In this document: positions 1 through 8,957 of the stretch, piece after piece
Layout of the letters: each line of letters opens with the position of its first letter
How positions within the stretch are numbered: position 1 is the first letter of the stretch
DNA from: an uncultured Lachnospiraceae bacterium
GTDB taxonomy: Bacteria; Bacillota; Clostridia; Lachnospirales; Lachnospiraceae
Assembly (NCBI GenBank): GCA_910585625.1
Contig: CAJUFQ010000018.1
Location: 6,548 to 70,547 of the forward strand
Direction: 5' to 3'
DNA: 64,000 nt
Notes under the pieces: model-generated
What the model was told of the DNA's origin: nothing
Seen by the model: only the letters and a program-made list of their open reading frames with translations
Databases searched by the model: none
Program-made: the position numbers and the translations under genes

Positions 1-377
1 TGCAGGCCCGTCTGCATCTCCCCGCTCTCCGGGCTGAAATAATACCTCTTACCTTCTATCTCCTGCCAGCCCATCTGCAATTTGCCATCCAAATAGTAAC
101 AGACCTTTCCTTCCGCATTTGTGTGCCATCCATCTTTCTCTTCTTCTGGCGTCTCATCCGGCTCGACGTCAGCTTCTGCCGGCAAATCTGCGTCATGCCC
201 TGAATTTTCAGGATATATCGTTTCCTCTTTTTCATTCCCCGTCTGGAGCATTCCTTCCAGCTCATACCCTGACTCCTCTGCCGCCAGCGTGGATATCCCG
301 GCAGCGCCACATAGCGCGAATGAAGCCATTACCCCCAGCAACACATAATATTTCCTTGAAATTTTCATATCTTCCAT
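1..377 (-). CDS. Secreted choline-binding-like (cell-wall-binding repeat) protein, partial
   Basis: The gene enters from the left edge, so its C-terminus is missing. The visible part begins with a signal peptide (KYYVLLGVMASFALCG, then an Ala-rich cleavage region), followed by an acidic linker of about 60 residues. It then shows aromatic-glycine repeats of the cell-wall-binding type, such as CYYLDGKLQMGWQ and RYYFSPESGEMQTG. These repeats in other Firmicutes bind choline or related wall polymers, so the protein is probably exported and held at the surface. Two in-frame ATGs are possible, at 377 (3 nt after AGGAGG) and 368 (12 nt after it). It is the last visible gene of the leftward envelope operon and lies 61 bp after the D,D-carboxypeptidase. 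The ligand is unknown. Confidence 0.8.
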   Translation of the reverse strand, partial: MEDMKISRKYYVLLGVMASFALCGAAGISTLAAEESGYELEGMLQTGNEKEETIYPENSGHDADLPAEADVEPDETPEEEKDGWHTNAEGKVCYYLDGKLQMGWQEIEGKRYYFSPESGEMQTGL

Positions 378-438
378 TTCCCTCCTGAACCTTCTATATG
401 TAACAATTATCTTTCCGGATTCCCTAGCTTCTTGTGAA

Positions 439-1749
439 CTATCTTCTGCGCCAGCCTCTCCTGCGCCCTCTCCTTTGCCAGCTTCTTCTGCCCCTACGGC
501 GCGGCTCCCCGATTGTTTTGAACGCATAATACTCCTGATACCTTCTTTTATGCCGCAGCCAGTAAAATCCGTTTGAATAGCGGACAATCCCCATTCCTGC
601 CCCTACGGCTACCGCCGCTGCCAGGATGCCGAGAATAACCTTCTGCCTGGTCTGCCGTATGAAGTTCTGCTTTTGCAGGGACTGCAAATCATCCAGAGGT
701 ATCAGCTGCACATTTGCTTTGCGGATTATCTCATCTGCATTTTCTGAGAGCCCTTCAGCACAGTCTTCTTCCAACGCGCTTTCCCCTTCCTTTTCCGCTT
801 TCTGCGCATATTTCTCCGTGAAAGCAGGGTTATGGAAACAATAATCCAAGAGCGCAGTCGTATCTTGATACTGTTTTGATTTCTCCTCGTTGAGGACAAC
901 GCAAATCAATGTCATCCCCTCCCTGCGCGCAAACGTAACCAACGTATTTTTAGCGGCAGACGTATACCCGGTCTTGCCTCCGATACACCCATCATAAAGA
1001 TACTCCGACCCTTGGTAATTCGTCAGCATTTTATGGGTATTCCTCAGATAGGTCTCTTCTTTATGCTTGTTCGTCGGTGGGATAGTATATTCCTCTGTGC
1101 CGGCAATCTTACGGAACGTCTCGCTGTTGAGGGCTTCCCTGGAAATCAACGCCATATCATAAGCACAGGTATAATGATCCGTGTCCGGCAGGCCATGGGG
1201 ATTATTGAAATGTGTGCTGCGGCATCCCAACTCCTTTGCCCTCTCATTCATCATATGGATAAATGTATCATAATCGCCGCCCACATGCTCTGCAATGGCA
1301 TATGCACATTCATTTGCAGACTGCAGCATCAGCCCATACAAACATTCTTCCATTGTCATGGATTCGCCTACATCACGCGCAATGCCAGAGCCGTCCGTCT
1401 TATACACGGCATCGCTGGAAAATGTGACTTCTTCTTCCAGGCTGCTGTTCTCGATTGCCAAAAGCGCAGTCATGATTTTTGTGATGCTCGCCGGGTAATG
1501 TTCTTCCTTCGCATTCTTTTCATATAAGGCTGAACCGGTGGACGCCTCCATGACAATGGCTGAGTTCCCGGCAATTTCTATCTCCTCTGCTTCTATCTCC
1601 TCTGCCGCGCCCGCCGCCTGTGCTGGCAGCAGATGTGCCAGCACACAATATGCAGCCACCAGCAAAAGGTACCGGCCCATTTGCAAGAACTGACGCAAAT
1701 TGCAGGAAAATACCCTGCTGCGTTGTTGATGCTTCCGCTGTTTGCTCAC
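439..1749 (-). CDS. Serine-type D-alanyl-D-alanine carboxypeptidase (PBP5/DacF type)
   Basis: The enzyme trims the terminal D-Ala from peptidoglycan stem peptides outside the cell. All three penicillin-binding motifs are present: SITK with Ser88 and Lys91, SAN at 144-146, and KTG at 259-261. A hydrophobic N-terminal segment (about residues 26-45) serves for export. A second hydrophobic stretch near residue 375 (ILGILAAAVAVGAGMG) is followed by a very Arg-rich C-terminus. This suggests a C-terminal membrane anchor rather than the amphipathic helix of classical PBP5. At 436 residues the length is normal for the family. It starts 3 bp after the VanW gene stop, so the two are translationally linked. 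The function call is firm; the exact paralogue name is not. Confidence 0.92.
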   Translation of the reverse strand: MSKQRKHQQRSRVFSCNLRQFLQMGRYLLLVAAYCVLAHLLPAQAAGAAEEIEAEEIEIAGNSAIVMEASTGSALYEKNAKEEHYPASITKIMTALLAIENSSLEEEVTFSSDAVYKTDGSGIARDVGESMTMEECLYGLMLQSANECAYAIAEHVGGDYDTFIHMMNERAKELGCRSTHFNNPHGLPDTDHYTCAYDMALISREALNSETFRKIAGTEEYTIPPTNKHKEETYLRNTHKMLTNYQGSEYLYDGCIGGKTGYTSAAKNTLVTFARREGMTLICVVLNEEKSKQYQDTTALLDYCFHNPAFTEKYAQKAEKEGESALEEDCAEGLSENADEIIRKANVQLIPLDDLQSLQKQNFIRQTRQKVILGILAAAVAVGAGMGIVRYSNGFYWLRHKRRYQEYYAFKTIGEPRRRGRRSWQRRGRRRGWRRR

Positions 1750-1752
1750 CTC

Positions 1753-3378
1753 TTACTCCTCTTCTTCCTTAGGTTTTTTCTCATCTTCCGGCTTATCTTC
1801 CTCTTCCCCCGGATCCTCTTCCGGTTCCTGTGGCTCCTGCGGTTCTTGCGGCTCCTGCGGCTCCTGCGGTTCTTGCGGCTCTTGCGGTCCCGGCTGCTGC
1901 TGAGCCGCCTGCTCTGCTGCCTGCTGCTGGGCCGCATCGTTCCACTGCCCGACCGCGGCATAGATAGCCGCTTCATCCTGCGTAGCGACAGCCGCGGTTA
2001 CGGCCGCAACAGCCTCCGGGTTTGCAGATGCGACTCCCACCAATACAATTTTGGGCGACGGTTTGTAAGTACTTGTGTTAAATATTTCCCGCTCCTTTTC
2101 TATGCCGTCTACCGTCACAATCTTCCAAAGCCGCGCCGTATGTCCGACGTGCGCCCCCTGGTCGACGCTGATATAACCTATCGGCTGCTCGCCGACAGCC
2201 CGGAACTGGACGCCAGGGTCTGTCGTGGTCAGGATTTCGCTTTCGAAACTCACCTTACGATTCTGCGGCCTGGTCTCCTGCCCATAAATATTGAACCCTA
2301 CCACGGAATCAGCAGTATAACCCTCAATATAGATGGGAGCGTCTGTGCTGTTGACGAAGCGGAGGTTCTTGTAAGTCCCGGCGATTGCCGCATCCTCCGA
2401 GGGCTTTACATAGGTAACCGTCATGGAATGGGGGAAACGCTCTGTCACCTGAAGCTCCGCCCGGATTACGGCATTGTAAAGCGTGGTAGATACCTGGCAG
2501 ATGCCTCCGCCGATGGAATCTATTACTTTTCCATTTTCATACGCGCCGCCGACAGTATATCCGTTATCCTCCTCAAAGGGGCTTGTCACGTCATATGCAG
2601 AGAATTCCTCTCCCGGGTACACCACAATCCCATTAATTTTTGCCGTACCGTTCTCCACATTCTGGCGGCGGCCTGCGTTCGAACTTCCATAACTGGTCTG
2701 GAAAGAACCCAGGATATCCCTTACCTTTGCCAGCTCTTCCTGTTTCCCCTTTGGCTCTGCTGCGTCTGATACAAGCTCCAGGGTACTGTCTATGCCCTCC
2801 CACTTTTCTTCAAAAAATTCCTCTATCTCACTGACAGACTTCTCAATATCTACAGCAATCCCTTGTACCTCCGGCGTGATCGCAAACGCTCCGTCTTTCC
2901 GCTCCAACTTCGCATCTACCGCCTCCGTGTTCAATGCCGCCTCATTCTCTTCCAGAAGTTTGCTCACCGCTTTTGCATCAACGCCATATGACGCTTCGTA
3001 GACCCTTCCCTCCTGCTCGAGATCCTTCAACGCCTTATAACGGACAAGCAGATTTCCTCTGGCCCCTATGCCGGAAGCTTCCTCAATAATCTCGGGATTT
3101 TGCCAGGAAAGCCCAAGCTCACCGGCTGTCGTCTCCAATTCATGATCCCCAGCCCGCAGCGTGACCTTCCTTTCCCCAAGCTTTGCGACTGCTTCCTCCA
3201 CCGCCCGGGCTGCTTCTTCCTGCGTCATCCCTCCGATGGGAATTTCCCCGACATACACGCCCTGCGGGATGACGCTGCCCTTATCTTTTTCCCCATTGGC
3301 ATTCGCAAAATAGGGAACAGCCGCCATGGCCATCAAAAGCCCCGCAATTCCAAGCAACAGATACTTTTTCTTTTTCAT
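1753..3378 (-). CDS. VanW family protein with N-terminal peptidoglycan-binding-like domain
   Basis: The protein has an N-terminal membrane or signal segment (KYLLLGIAGLLMAMAAVPYF). A region resembling the PG-binding-4 domain covers about residues 45-200. A clear VanW domain follows at about 225-370, containing GEEFSAYD and GGGICQVSTTLYNA. The tail is a Gln-Glu-Pro repeat (about seven copies of QEP) ending in a run of acidic residues. VanW occurs in some vancomycin-resistance clusters, but its biochemical role is not established. The start at 3378 was chosen because GAGGAGG lies 5-6 nt upstream; a longer frame to 3423 would overlap the asnB 3' end. Its place between asnB and the carboxypeptidase supports a peptidoglycan role. 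Confidence 0.88.
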   Translation of the reverse strand: MKKKKYLLLGIAGLLMAMAAVPYFANANGEKDKGSVIPQGVYVGEIPIGGMTQEEAARAVEEAVAKLGERKVTLRAGDHELETTAGELGLSWQNPEIIEEASGIGARGNLLVRYKALKDLEQEGRVYEASYGVDAKAVSKLLEENEAALNTEAVDAKLERKDGAFAITPEVQGIAVDIEKSVSEIEEFFEEKWEGIDSTLELVSDAAEPKGKQEELAKVRDILGSFQTSYGSSNAGRRQNVENGTAKINGIVVYPGEEFSAYDVTSPFEEDNGYTVGGAYENGKVIDSIGGGICQVSTTLYNAVIRAELQVTERFPHSMTVTYVKPSEDAAIAGTYKNLRFVNSTDAPIYIEGYTADSVVGFNIYGQETRPQNRKVSFESEILTTTDPGVQFRAVGEQPIGYISVDQGAHVGHTARLWKIVTVDGIEKEREIFNTSTYKPSPKIVLVGVASANPEAVAAVTAAVATQDEAAIYAAVGQWNDAAQQQAAEQAAQQQPGPQEPQEPQEPQEPQEPQEPQEPEEDPGEEEDKPEDEKKPKEEEE

Positions 3379-3395
3379 ACCAATCCTCCTCTTCC

Positions 3396-5234
3396 CTAAA
3401 CAGAAAGTGAAAACCGCTCGCACAGCATGGTGACTGTCATTACAATCATCAGATAATCAATTTCATATGCGCCCATAAGCGTAAAATTATCCTGCCGGTA
3501 CATCCTCTTCATTTCCTTTACGCAATCGATATCAAATATCCCATATTTTTTAATCATGGAATCACTCAGGAACTCTCCCCCATCCGACTTTTTCACCATC
3601 GCAGACATCCCGGGAGCCTGAAAGGGGAATTTCTTCCGTTTTAAAACTTCCTGCGGCACGATGCCTTCCGCAGCCTTCTGCAGGATATATTTTTCCTTGG
3701 TGCCTTTCAGCTTATATTTGTCCGGCATGGAAATCACAAACGACAAAAGCTCCGTGTCCAAAAACGGATGCCTGCCTTCCACGGAATGCGAGAAAAACAT
3801 GCGGTCCCCATGCTCCCCCAGCAGATGATCCGCAAGGCGGAGCTTAACGTCTATATAAGACCTCCGCTTCTGGGAACTAAGCCCTTTGACACGGTCCAAG
3901 TTGATTGGGCTTTCTGCCCAGGCGGAAAATCGGCCAATCTCTCCCCTCAGGGATTCGCTGTAAATGCGGGCGTTAATCTTCCTGATTTGCGGATGATTGC
4001 GCTCATAACGGAAATATGGATCCCCCCACAGCCGCTCGTTGGCTTCGCATTCTTCTGCGGACATCTGCCCTTTTTGCATATTGCGGAATAAGTCTACGGC
4101 ATAGCCTGCATAGCCATAGAAAAATTCATCCGACCCTTGCCCGGTCAGAACGGCTTTTGCCGGGGACTGCCGCACCAGGCCGGACAACAGATACGCCGCG
4201 ACGTCATAGCTTTCTTTGACTGCTGACTCCGCGTGGTAAATGACGTCCGCCAGGTTCTGCCAGATTTCTTCCTCTGTAACTTTGACGCTGTAATGCTCGG
4301 ACTTGACGCAGTCACAGACAAGCTTTTGGAAATAGCTCTCATCCAGGCCGCCGGATACAATCTCCGCCGCAAAAGAATAAGAGCTGTTCAGAAGGTATTT
4401 CCCGATATAACATGCGACAACGGAGCTGTCCAGACCACCGGAAATATAAAAGCCTATGGGTACGTCTGCGACAAGCCTCCTTGCGATAGAAGCTTTCATC
4501 CGTTCCCTTAGTGTTTCTATGTAGTACGCCTCTCCTTTGTCTTCGTCCTGCGCCTCATATATCACGTCCCAATACTCTGACTCCTGCAGCTGCCCCTCCT
4601 GCCGGATACAGAGCATATGCCCGCCTTCCATAGCATAAATCCCCTCAAAAAAAGTAACCGGCGCGGCAACTCCCGGAAAATTCATGAGCTGATCTACCGC
4701 TTTCAGGTTCAGCTTCCGCTCCACCCCCGGATACTCCAGGATGGCTTTTATCTCCGAGGCAAATACAAACTTGCCATCAGTGACCGTGTAGAACAGGGGG
4801 GCAATCCCCACATGATCTCTCACGAGCAACAGCTGTTTCTTCCTATCGTCATACAAGGCCACGGCAAACTGCCCGTTCAGGCAGCGGGGAAACTCCATGC
4901 CATATTCCTCATACAGATGGAGGATTACCTCCACATCTGTCTTTGTGCGGAACTTATGCCCTTTGCCCGCCAGTTCTTGGCTAAGTTCCCGGTAATTATA
5001 AATTTCCCCATTGCATACCATGGTGATGGTTTCATCTTCATTGCAAAGCGGCTGCATACCGCCGCTTAAATCGATAAAGCTAAGCCGGGCAAATCCCAGC
5101 GCGGCCTCATCCATTATCAAAGCCTGGCTGCCATCCGGCCCTCGGTGCCTGATTGCATACAGCATCTTCTCTATGACGCCAGGTTCTGTCCGTCTTTTAT
5201 TGGTATAATTAAAAACCCCGCAGATTCCGCACAT
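3396..5234 (-). CDS. asnB: Asparagine synthase (glutamine-hydrolysing), class II
   Basis: The protein begins MCGICGVF, so Cys2 becomes the N-terminal nucleophile of the class II glutaminase domain, which has the family motif RHRGPDG. The C-terminal ATP-pyrophosphatase (synthetase) domain starts near residue 240 with the PP-loop FYISGGLDSS. The 612-residue length is normal. AAGGAG lies 7 nt before the ATG. AsnB-type enzymes make asparagine, but in several Firmicutes a member amidates peptidoglycan residues such as diaminopimelate. The setting here, between an SGNH protein and VanW/D,D-carboxypeptidase genes, favours an envelope amidation role over amino-acid supply. That last point is inference. 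Confidence 0.92.
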   Translation of the reverse strand: MCGICGVFNYTNKRRTEPGVIEKMLYAIRHRGPDGSQALIMDEAALGFARLSFIDLSGGMQPLCNEDETITMVCNGEIYNYRELSQELAGKGHKFRTKTDVEVILHLYEEYGMEFPRCLNGQFAVALYDDRKKQLLLVRDHVGIAPLFYTVTDGKFVFASEIKAILEYPGVERKLNLKAVDQLMNFPGVAAPVTFFEGIYAMEGGHMLCIRQEGQLQESEYWDVIYEAQDEDKGEAYYIETLRERMKASIARRLVADVPIGFYISGGLDSSVVACYIGKYLLNSSYSFAAEIVSGGLDESYFQKLVCDCVKSEHYSVKVTEEEIWQNLADVIYHAESAVKESYDVAAYLLSGLVRQSPAKAVLTGQGSDEFFYGYAGYAVDLFRNMQKGQMSAEECEANERLWGDPYFRYERNHPQIRKINARIYSESLRGEIGRFSAWAESPINLDRVKGLSSQKRRSYIDVKLRLADHLLGEHGDRMFFSHSVEGRHPFLDTELLSFVISMPDKYKLKGTKEKYILQKAAEGIVPQEVLKRKKFPFQAPGMSAMVKKSDGGEFLSDSMIKKYGIFDIDCVKEMKRMYRQDNFTLMGAYEIDYLMIVMTVTMLCERFSLSV

Positions 5235-5251
5235 GCTCTTTCTCCTTCTGT

Positions 5252-6313
5252 CTAAATTCCGTAGTATTGATACTGCGATTCTTTTTCTTCCTCATAGGCA
5301 GCAATCTTCTCTTCCCAAATCCTGCACAGCCACTCTTCCCCTCTGCGGTCAGGCAGCCCTGCCTGATCTGCAAGGTATTTGCCCAGATAAGCGGAAAGCT
5401 TTTCCGCGCCGGAAAGATTCATATGAAGCCCAGCGTCATATGTATCCGTGCGGTAATCTATGCCAATCTGCTCTGACAGCTCCAGGAAATTGAGGTACTC
5501 CAAATCATGAGCCTTTGCATAATCCGCAACCTGTGCCTCCCATTCGTCATACCAATAAGGATAGAGGCTTGGGGCCTTAATCAGAATGAGGCGGATATTG
5601 TTTTCCTCACAGAGTACGCGCATCATATCAAGATAGTTCCAGGCATTCTCGCTGAAACTGTAATCTGCCAGAATCCTCCCTTCCGGCACGCCTTGCGCCG
5701 GTTTGACGTCCACGCGCATATAATATCCGTTGTGGGAGACCTTCTTATCCCGGAACATGTATCTCACATCCTCCAAAGCCAGCTCGCTCCATCTGGTATG
5801 GTAACGCAGGATGGGAAATACATAATCCAGGAATTTTTCTTCGGGCTTCATGGAGGCGCAGATTGCCTTTGCCTTGGAAGGAGACCATCGCATCCCTTCC
5901 AAAGTCATGCGGTTATATGCTTCGCTCTGGGACTCGCCAAACTGCAGGGACTGCACGTTAAATACCACGGCCTTCGGCGTCTCATAACGCAGGGTATCCT
6001 CCAGCATATAATAGGACTGCCAGATATACTGCTCCGCGCTGCCGCGGATATAGCTGTTAATCCCATAATCCCGCCAAAGCACGATTGGTGAAAAATTCTC
6101 ATACACTTCACAGTCGCCCACGAAGATAACGTCAAAATCCTTTTCCTCTTTGTAGTACTCTTGCACAAACGCCCCCTCCACTACGCCGTCCACATATTTG
6201 GGAACGAGCAGCCGCTGCAGCAGGAACAAGCTTCCAATCACAAAGACGGCAGACAACGCTGCCCTTACATACGCGTTCCCTCTGTCTCTCGTGTTTTCTC
6301 TCTCTTGTCTCAT
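5252..6313 (-). CDS. SGNH/AlgJ-DltD-like membrane-anchored acyl-transfer partner
   Basis: A single N-terminal transmembrane segment (VRAALSAVFVIGSLFLLQRLL) precedes an extracytoplasmic domain with SGNH-like blocks. Block I is VIFVGDCEVYENF near residue 65 and the C-terminal block is DAGLHMN with the Asp/His pair. The position where such proteins carry the Ser nucleophile (GDS) is Cys here (codon TGT), which is unusual. Proteins of this kind work beside MBOAT acyltransferases, passing or removing acyl groups on surface polymers, as AlgJ/X and DltD do. The start at 6313 has AGGAGG five nt upstream; the longer frame to 6355 lacks a good site. It follows the MBOAT gene by 72 bp and precedes asnB by 17 bp. 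Confidence 0.7.
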   Translation of the reverse strand: MRQERENTRDRGNAYVRAALSAVFVIGSLFLLQRLLVPKYVDGVVEGAFVQEYYKEEKDFDVIFVGDCEVYENFSPIVLWRDYGINSYIRGSAEQYIWQSYYMLEDTLRYETPKAVVFNVQSLQFGESQSEAYNRMTLEGMRWSPSKAKAICASMKPEEKFLDYVFPILRYHTRWSELALEDVRYMFRDKKVSHNGYYMRVDVKPAQGVPEGRILADYSFSENAWNYLDMMRVLCEENNIRLILIKAPSLYPYWYDEWEAQVADYAKAHDLEYLNFLELSEQIGIDYRTDTYDAGLHMNLSGAEKLSAYLGKYLADQAGLPDRRGEEWLCRIWEEKIAAYEEEKESQYQYYGI

Positions 6314-6385
6314 GCCACCCTCCTTTTTCCAAATCTTTCCGCGTCTGCAAATCATTTATCAAAACTTGCCGCCTCACGCGTAATC

Positions 6386-7978
6386 CTAAAACTGGTTATA
6401 AATGAACTGGCTTTTGTCATATCCAATCCCATAGGCTCCCAACAGAAGCACAGCAAGGAAAAGGCCATACCACACGCAAAACCGTAACGGATAGGCCAAG
6501 CGGGCAATTTTATCCCGGACGCTGCCGCTTCGCTGGCTATAACTTACGAGGAACAAAATCCACACGCCCAACGCCAAGATTGCGTAATCCAGCTGCGTCA
6601 GCCCCAATTTCAGCAGTGAGCCATCCCACAAGACATGCCAGTTGTCCGCTGTAAACATAGACACAATCATCCCAAAGGTATCCGCAAGGGACGCATAGCA
6701 GTCAAATAAGTTCAGGACGCACACGAACAGGAACGTCCGCGCCACCTGAAACACCTTATATGGCATGTTCCCTTTCAACGCGAAACGTGTCTGGAAACGT
6801 TCATAGCATGGTTCTAATTCTTCGGAAACCATCAGGACAGCCCAGTTGCTGATTCCCCAGAATACGAAATTCCAGCTTGCCCCATGCCAGATACCAGTCG
6901 CCGTCCATACAAGAAAAGACGAGAGGTATACTGGTATGCGCTTTCCCATTTTCTCACCAATACGCTTACGGAAAAACCGGGAAATGGTTTTCATCCAGCC
7001 TGATATGGAAACCGGGTAGAACACATAATCCCGAAACCAGCTGCACATGGAAATGTGCCATCTGCGCCAGTATTCCTTCAGGGACGTCGCAAAATATGGA
7101 CGGATGAAATTTTCCTGCACGGTAATCCCCATCGTCTGGGCAATGCCGATTGTGATGTCAATCCCGCCCGTGAAATCAGCGTAAAGCTCAACCGTATAAA
7201 ATATCATGCCTGCAAATATGTATGCCCCGGAGTATGCCGCCGTATCTGAGGTAATCGTACTGACGCCCGCCAAGATACGATCCGCCACCACCATTTTTTT
7301 GAAATATCCCCAGAGGATGCGCTGCAGCCCGAGACAAACTGTTTTCCCATGAAAACGGCGCTGCTCATAAAGCGTCCTGGACAAATCATGGAAACGGCTG
7401 ATTGGCCCTTGGATTAATTGTGGGAAAAACGAGACGAACAGGGCAAAGCGGAACGGGTTCTGCTCTGCCGGGAAGACGCCCCGGTAAACATCAATCAGGT
7501 AGCCCGCCGCCTGAAACGTATAAAAGGAAATTCCCAGCGGGATTGCCAGCGTAAGATACGAAATCCCCCCTTCTCCGCCCGCCATGCGCAAAATGTCGTT
7601 TGCACCGGAAATCGCAAAATTTGCATACTTTACTACGGCAAGTACGCCGAGATTGAGAAGCAGGCAGGCAACGAGCCGCCGGCGGCGCACACGCTTCTGC
7701 CTTTCTTTATAAACCTTCCTCTCCTCCCGGGATAATTCTGCCTTATAACGACTGAGATAGGCGTCCTGCTTTTTTCGGTTTTCCTCTATCATGCCGGCGG
7801 CAAAATAGGTGGAAGACGTCGTCAGCAAAATATAAATCAGGTAATCCGCACCCGCCATAAAATAGAACAGATAGCTGGCCGCCAGCAAAAGCTGCCATTG
7901 GCATTTCTTAGGCACGCAATAATAGAGGAACAGCAAGACGAAAAGAAACGCCATAAACTCATACGACGTAAAGAACAT
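6386..7978 (-). CDS. MBOAT family membrane-bound O-acyltransferase (AlgI/DltB type)
   Basis: This 530-residue polytopic membrane protein shows the MBOAT hallmarks: FRPYF-type cytosolic loop sequence (VQENFIRPYFATSLKEYWRRWH) and the invariant His in TGIWHGASWNF near residue 362. AlgI and DltB homologues receive an acyl group from a cytoplasmic donor and move it through the membrane to a surface polymer; in DltB the donor is D-Ala-carrier protein. The adenylation enzyme and carrier protein lie just upstream in the same operon, so the donor here is probably an aminoacyl-carrier. GGGAGG lies 5 nt before the ATG. The acceptor polymer cannot be deduced from sequence. Confidence 0.9.
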   Translation of the reverse strand: MFFTSYEFMAFLFVLLFLYYCVPKKCQWQLLLAASYLFYFMAGADYLIYILLTTSSTYFAAGMIEENRKKQDAYLSRYKAELSREERKVYKERQKRVRRRRLVACLLLNLGVLAVVKYANFAISGANDILRMAGGEGGISYLTLAIPLGISFYTFQAAGYLIDVYRGVFPAEQNPFRFALFVSFFPQLIQGPISRFHDLSRTLYEQRRFHGKTVCLGLQRILWGYFKKMVVADRILAGVSTITSDTAAYSGAYIFAGMIFYTVELYADFTGGIDITIGIAQTMGITVQENFIRPYFATSLKEYWRRWHISMCSWFRDYVFYPVSISGWMKTISRFFRKRIGEKMGKRIPVYLSSFLVWTATGIWHGASWNFVFWGISNWAVLMVSEELEPCYERFQTRFALKGNMPYKVFQVARTFLFVCVLNLFDCYASLADTFGMIVSMFTADNWHVLWDGSLLKLGLTQLDYAILALGVWILFLVSYSQRSGSVRDKIARLAYPLRFCVWYGLFLAVLLLGAYGIGYDKSQFIYNQF

Positions 7979-7999
7979 AACTACCTCCCATCCGCTTCC

Positions 8000-8608
8000 T
8001 CAGTTCAAAACGGGCGAATGATACTCAATGGATGCAATATCTTCCCCATCCAGGATAAAGCAGAGCTTTTTGCCGTCTTTCTCATAGACCATGCTTGTCT
8101 CCGTCTCTTCACAATCCGCGCCATACGCTGCCAGAATATCATCTTCCGTCATGGACAAATCTAAGCCTTCTGGGGTAGATACGCTGTCATCTTTGAGGGT
8201 AATACGGGCAATCAGATCTTTCTCTCCGTCAGGGTACGTCTCAACCTCAAAGCCGGAATATGTGTAAATCTTAGCAATTCCCTGCGCCGCGCAGCTCGGT
8301 TCCTCATAATAATTCGCCGGCTCTCCCAGTTTATCCGCAAGCTCCGACATATCCATGTCTGCGGCCAGTTCCACGCCGTTGCTCTCAAATACATAGCCCA
8401 CGCCTGCCTTTGCGTCTTCACCAGCCGCGCTTTCTGACTCTGCAGCTCCTTCTTCCTCTTGTGCATCAGCTGTATTCACAGAGTCTGCCTTGCCTGCGCC
8501 GGAAGAAGGGACTGCGCCCTTCCCTCCGCAGCCAGCCGCCAGACATACGCTCATCATGCCCACACCTATTATTCCTGCAAATTTTCTTACTGCCATCTTC
8601 TCATTCAT
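8000..8608 (-). CDS. Small lipoprotein of unknown function in the envelope operon
   Basis: The protein has a lipoprotein signal peptide with lipobox LAAGC (Cys near residue 27). A Gly/Ser/Ala/Glu-rich linker follows, then a compact domain of about 130 residues. That domain contains two similar halves in which an aromatic or Glu-rich strand follows a short helix with L-x-D motifs. I do not recognise the family. It is encoded between the carrier protein and the MBOAT gene, so it is probably displayed on the outer face of the membrane near the acyl-transfer machinery. Either ATG (8608 or 8596) could be the start. Confidence 0.75.
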   Translation of the reverse strand: MNEKMAVRKFAGIIGVGMMSVCLAAGCGGKGAVPSSGAGKADSVNTADAQEEEGAAESESAAGEDAKAGVGYVFESNGVELAADMDMSELADKLGEPANYYEEPSCAAQGIAKIYTYSGFEVETYPDGEKDLIARITLKDDSVSTPEGLDLSMTEDDILAAYGADCEETETSMVYEKDGKKLCFILDGEDIASIEYHSPVLN

Positions 8609-8711
8609 CCTTCCTTGCTCTTCCTTAGTCTCTTGCTAACGGTTCTCCCCATGACATTTGCTTCTGCTATTCCTTCGTTCCCCAAGCTTTCTGCCTTTCC
8701 CAATCCGTCCC

Positions 8712-8957
8712 TTATGTTTCCTCGTCCATAAGCTCCAGCACCATCCTGCACATGGCGTCCACGGAATCAAAATTTTCAGGGACAATCTTATCTGCCGAGA
8801 CAGAAACTTCAAATTCGTCGTTCATTTCCGCAATCAGCGAGACGACGTCAAACGAATCTAGCATTCCGCCGCTCACCAGGTTACGGCAGCTTTCCATATC
8901 GCTGCCTGGGTGCATATCCTCTAAGATTTCCAATAATTTACGCTTGATTTCTTCCAT
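8712..8957 (-). CDS. Acyl/aminoacyl carrier protein (DltC-like)
   Basis: This 81-residue acidic helical protein has the phosphopantetheine attachment motif GGMLDSFD with Ser35. It would carry an activated acyl or aminoacyl group as a thioester in the cytoplasm. The reading frame overlaps the last 20 bp of the upstream adenylation gene, so the pair is co-translated, as expected for a ligase and its own carrier. The LDSFD motif is more like DltC and stand-alone peptidyl carriers than like fatty-acid AcpP. The loaded substrate is not shown by the sequence. Confidence 0.88.
   Translation of the reverse strand: MEEIKRKLLEILEDMHPGSDMESCRNLVSGGMLDSFDVVSLIAEMNDEFEVSVSADKIVPENFDSVDAMCRMVLELMDEET

Noticed and set aside
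1801..1895. Short tandem DNA repeat considered as a CRISPR-like array
   Set aside because: It is the coding repeat of the Gln-Glu-Pro tail of the VanW protein; units are 9 bp with no spacers. No CRISPR array was seen anywhere in the window.
1746..1976. Arg/Ser-rich minus-strand frame within the VanW tail
   Set aside because: It is an alternative frame of the CAGGAGCCG-type repeat and has no independent start signal.
1633..2769. A 378-codon plus-strand frame opposite the VanW gene
   Set aside because: It is the antisense of the Pro/Glu-rich VanW tail and of a well-supported gene; it is Leu/Arg low-complexity, with no ribosome binding site or domain.
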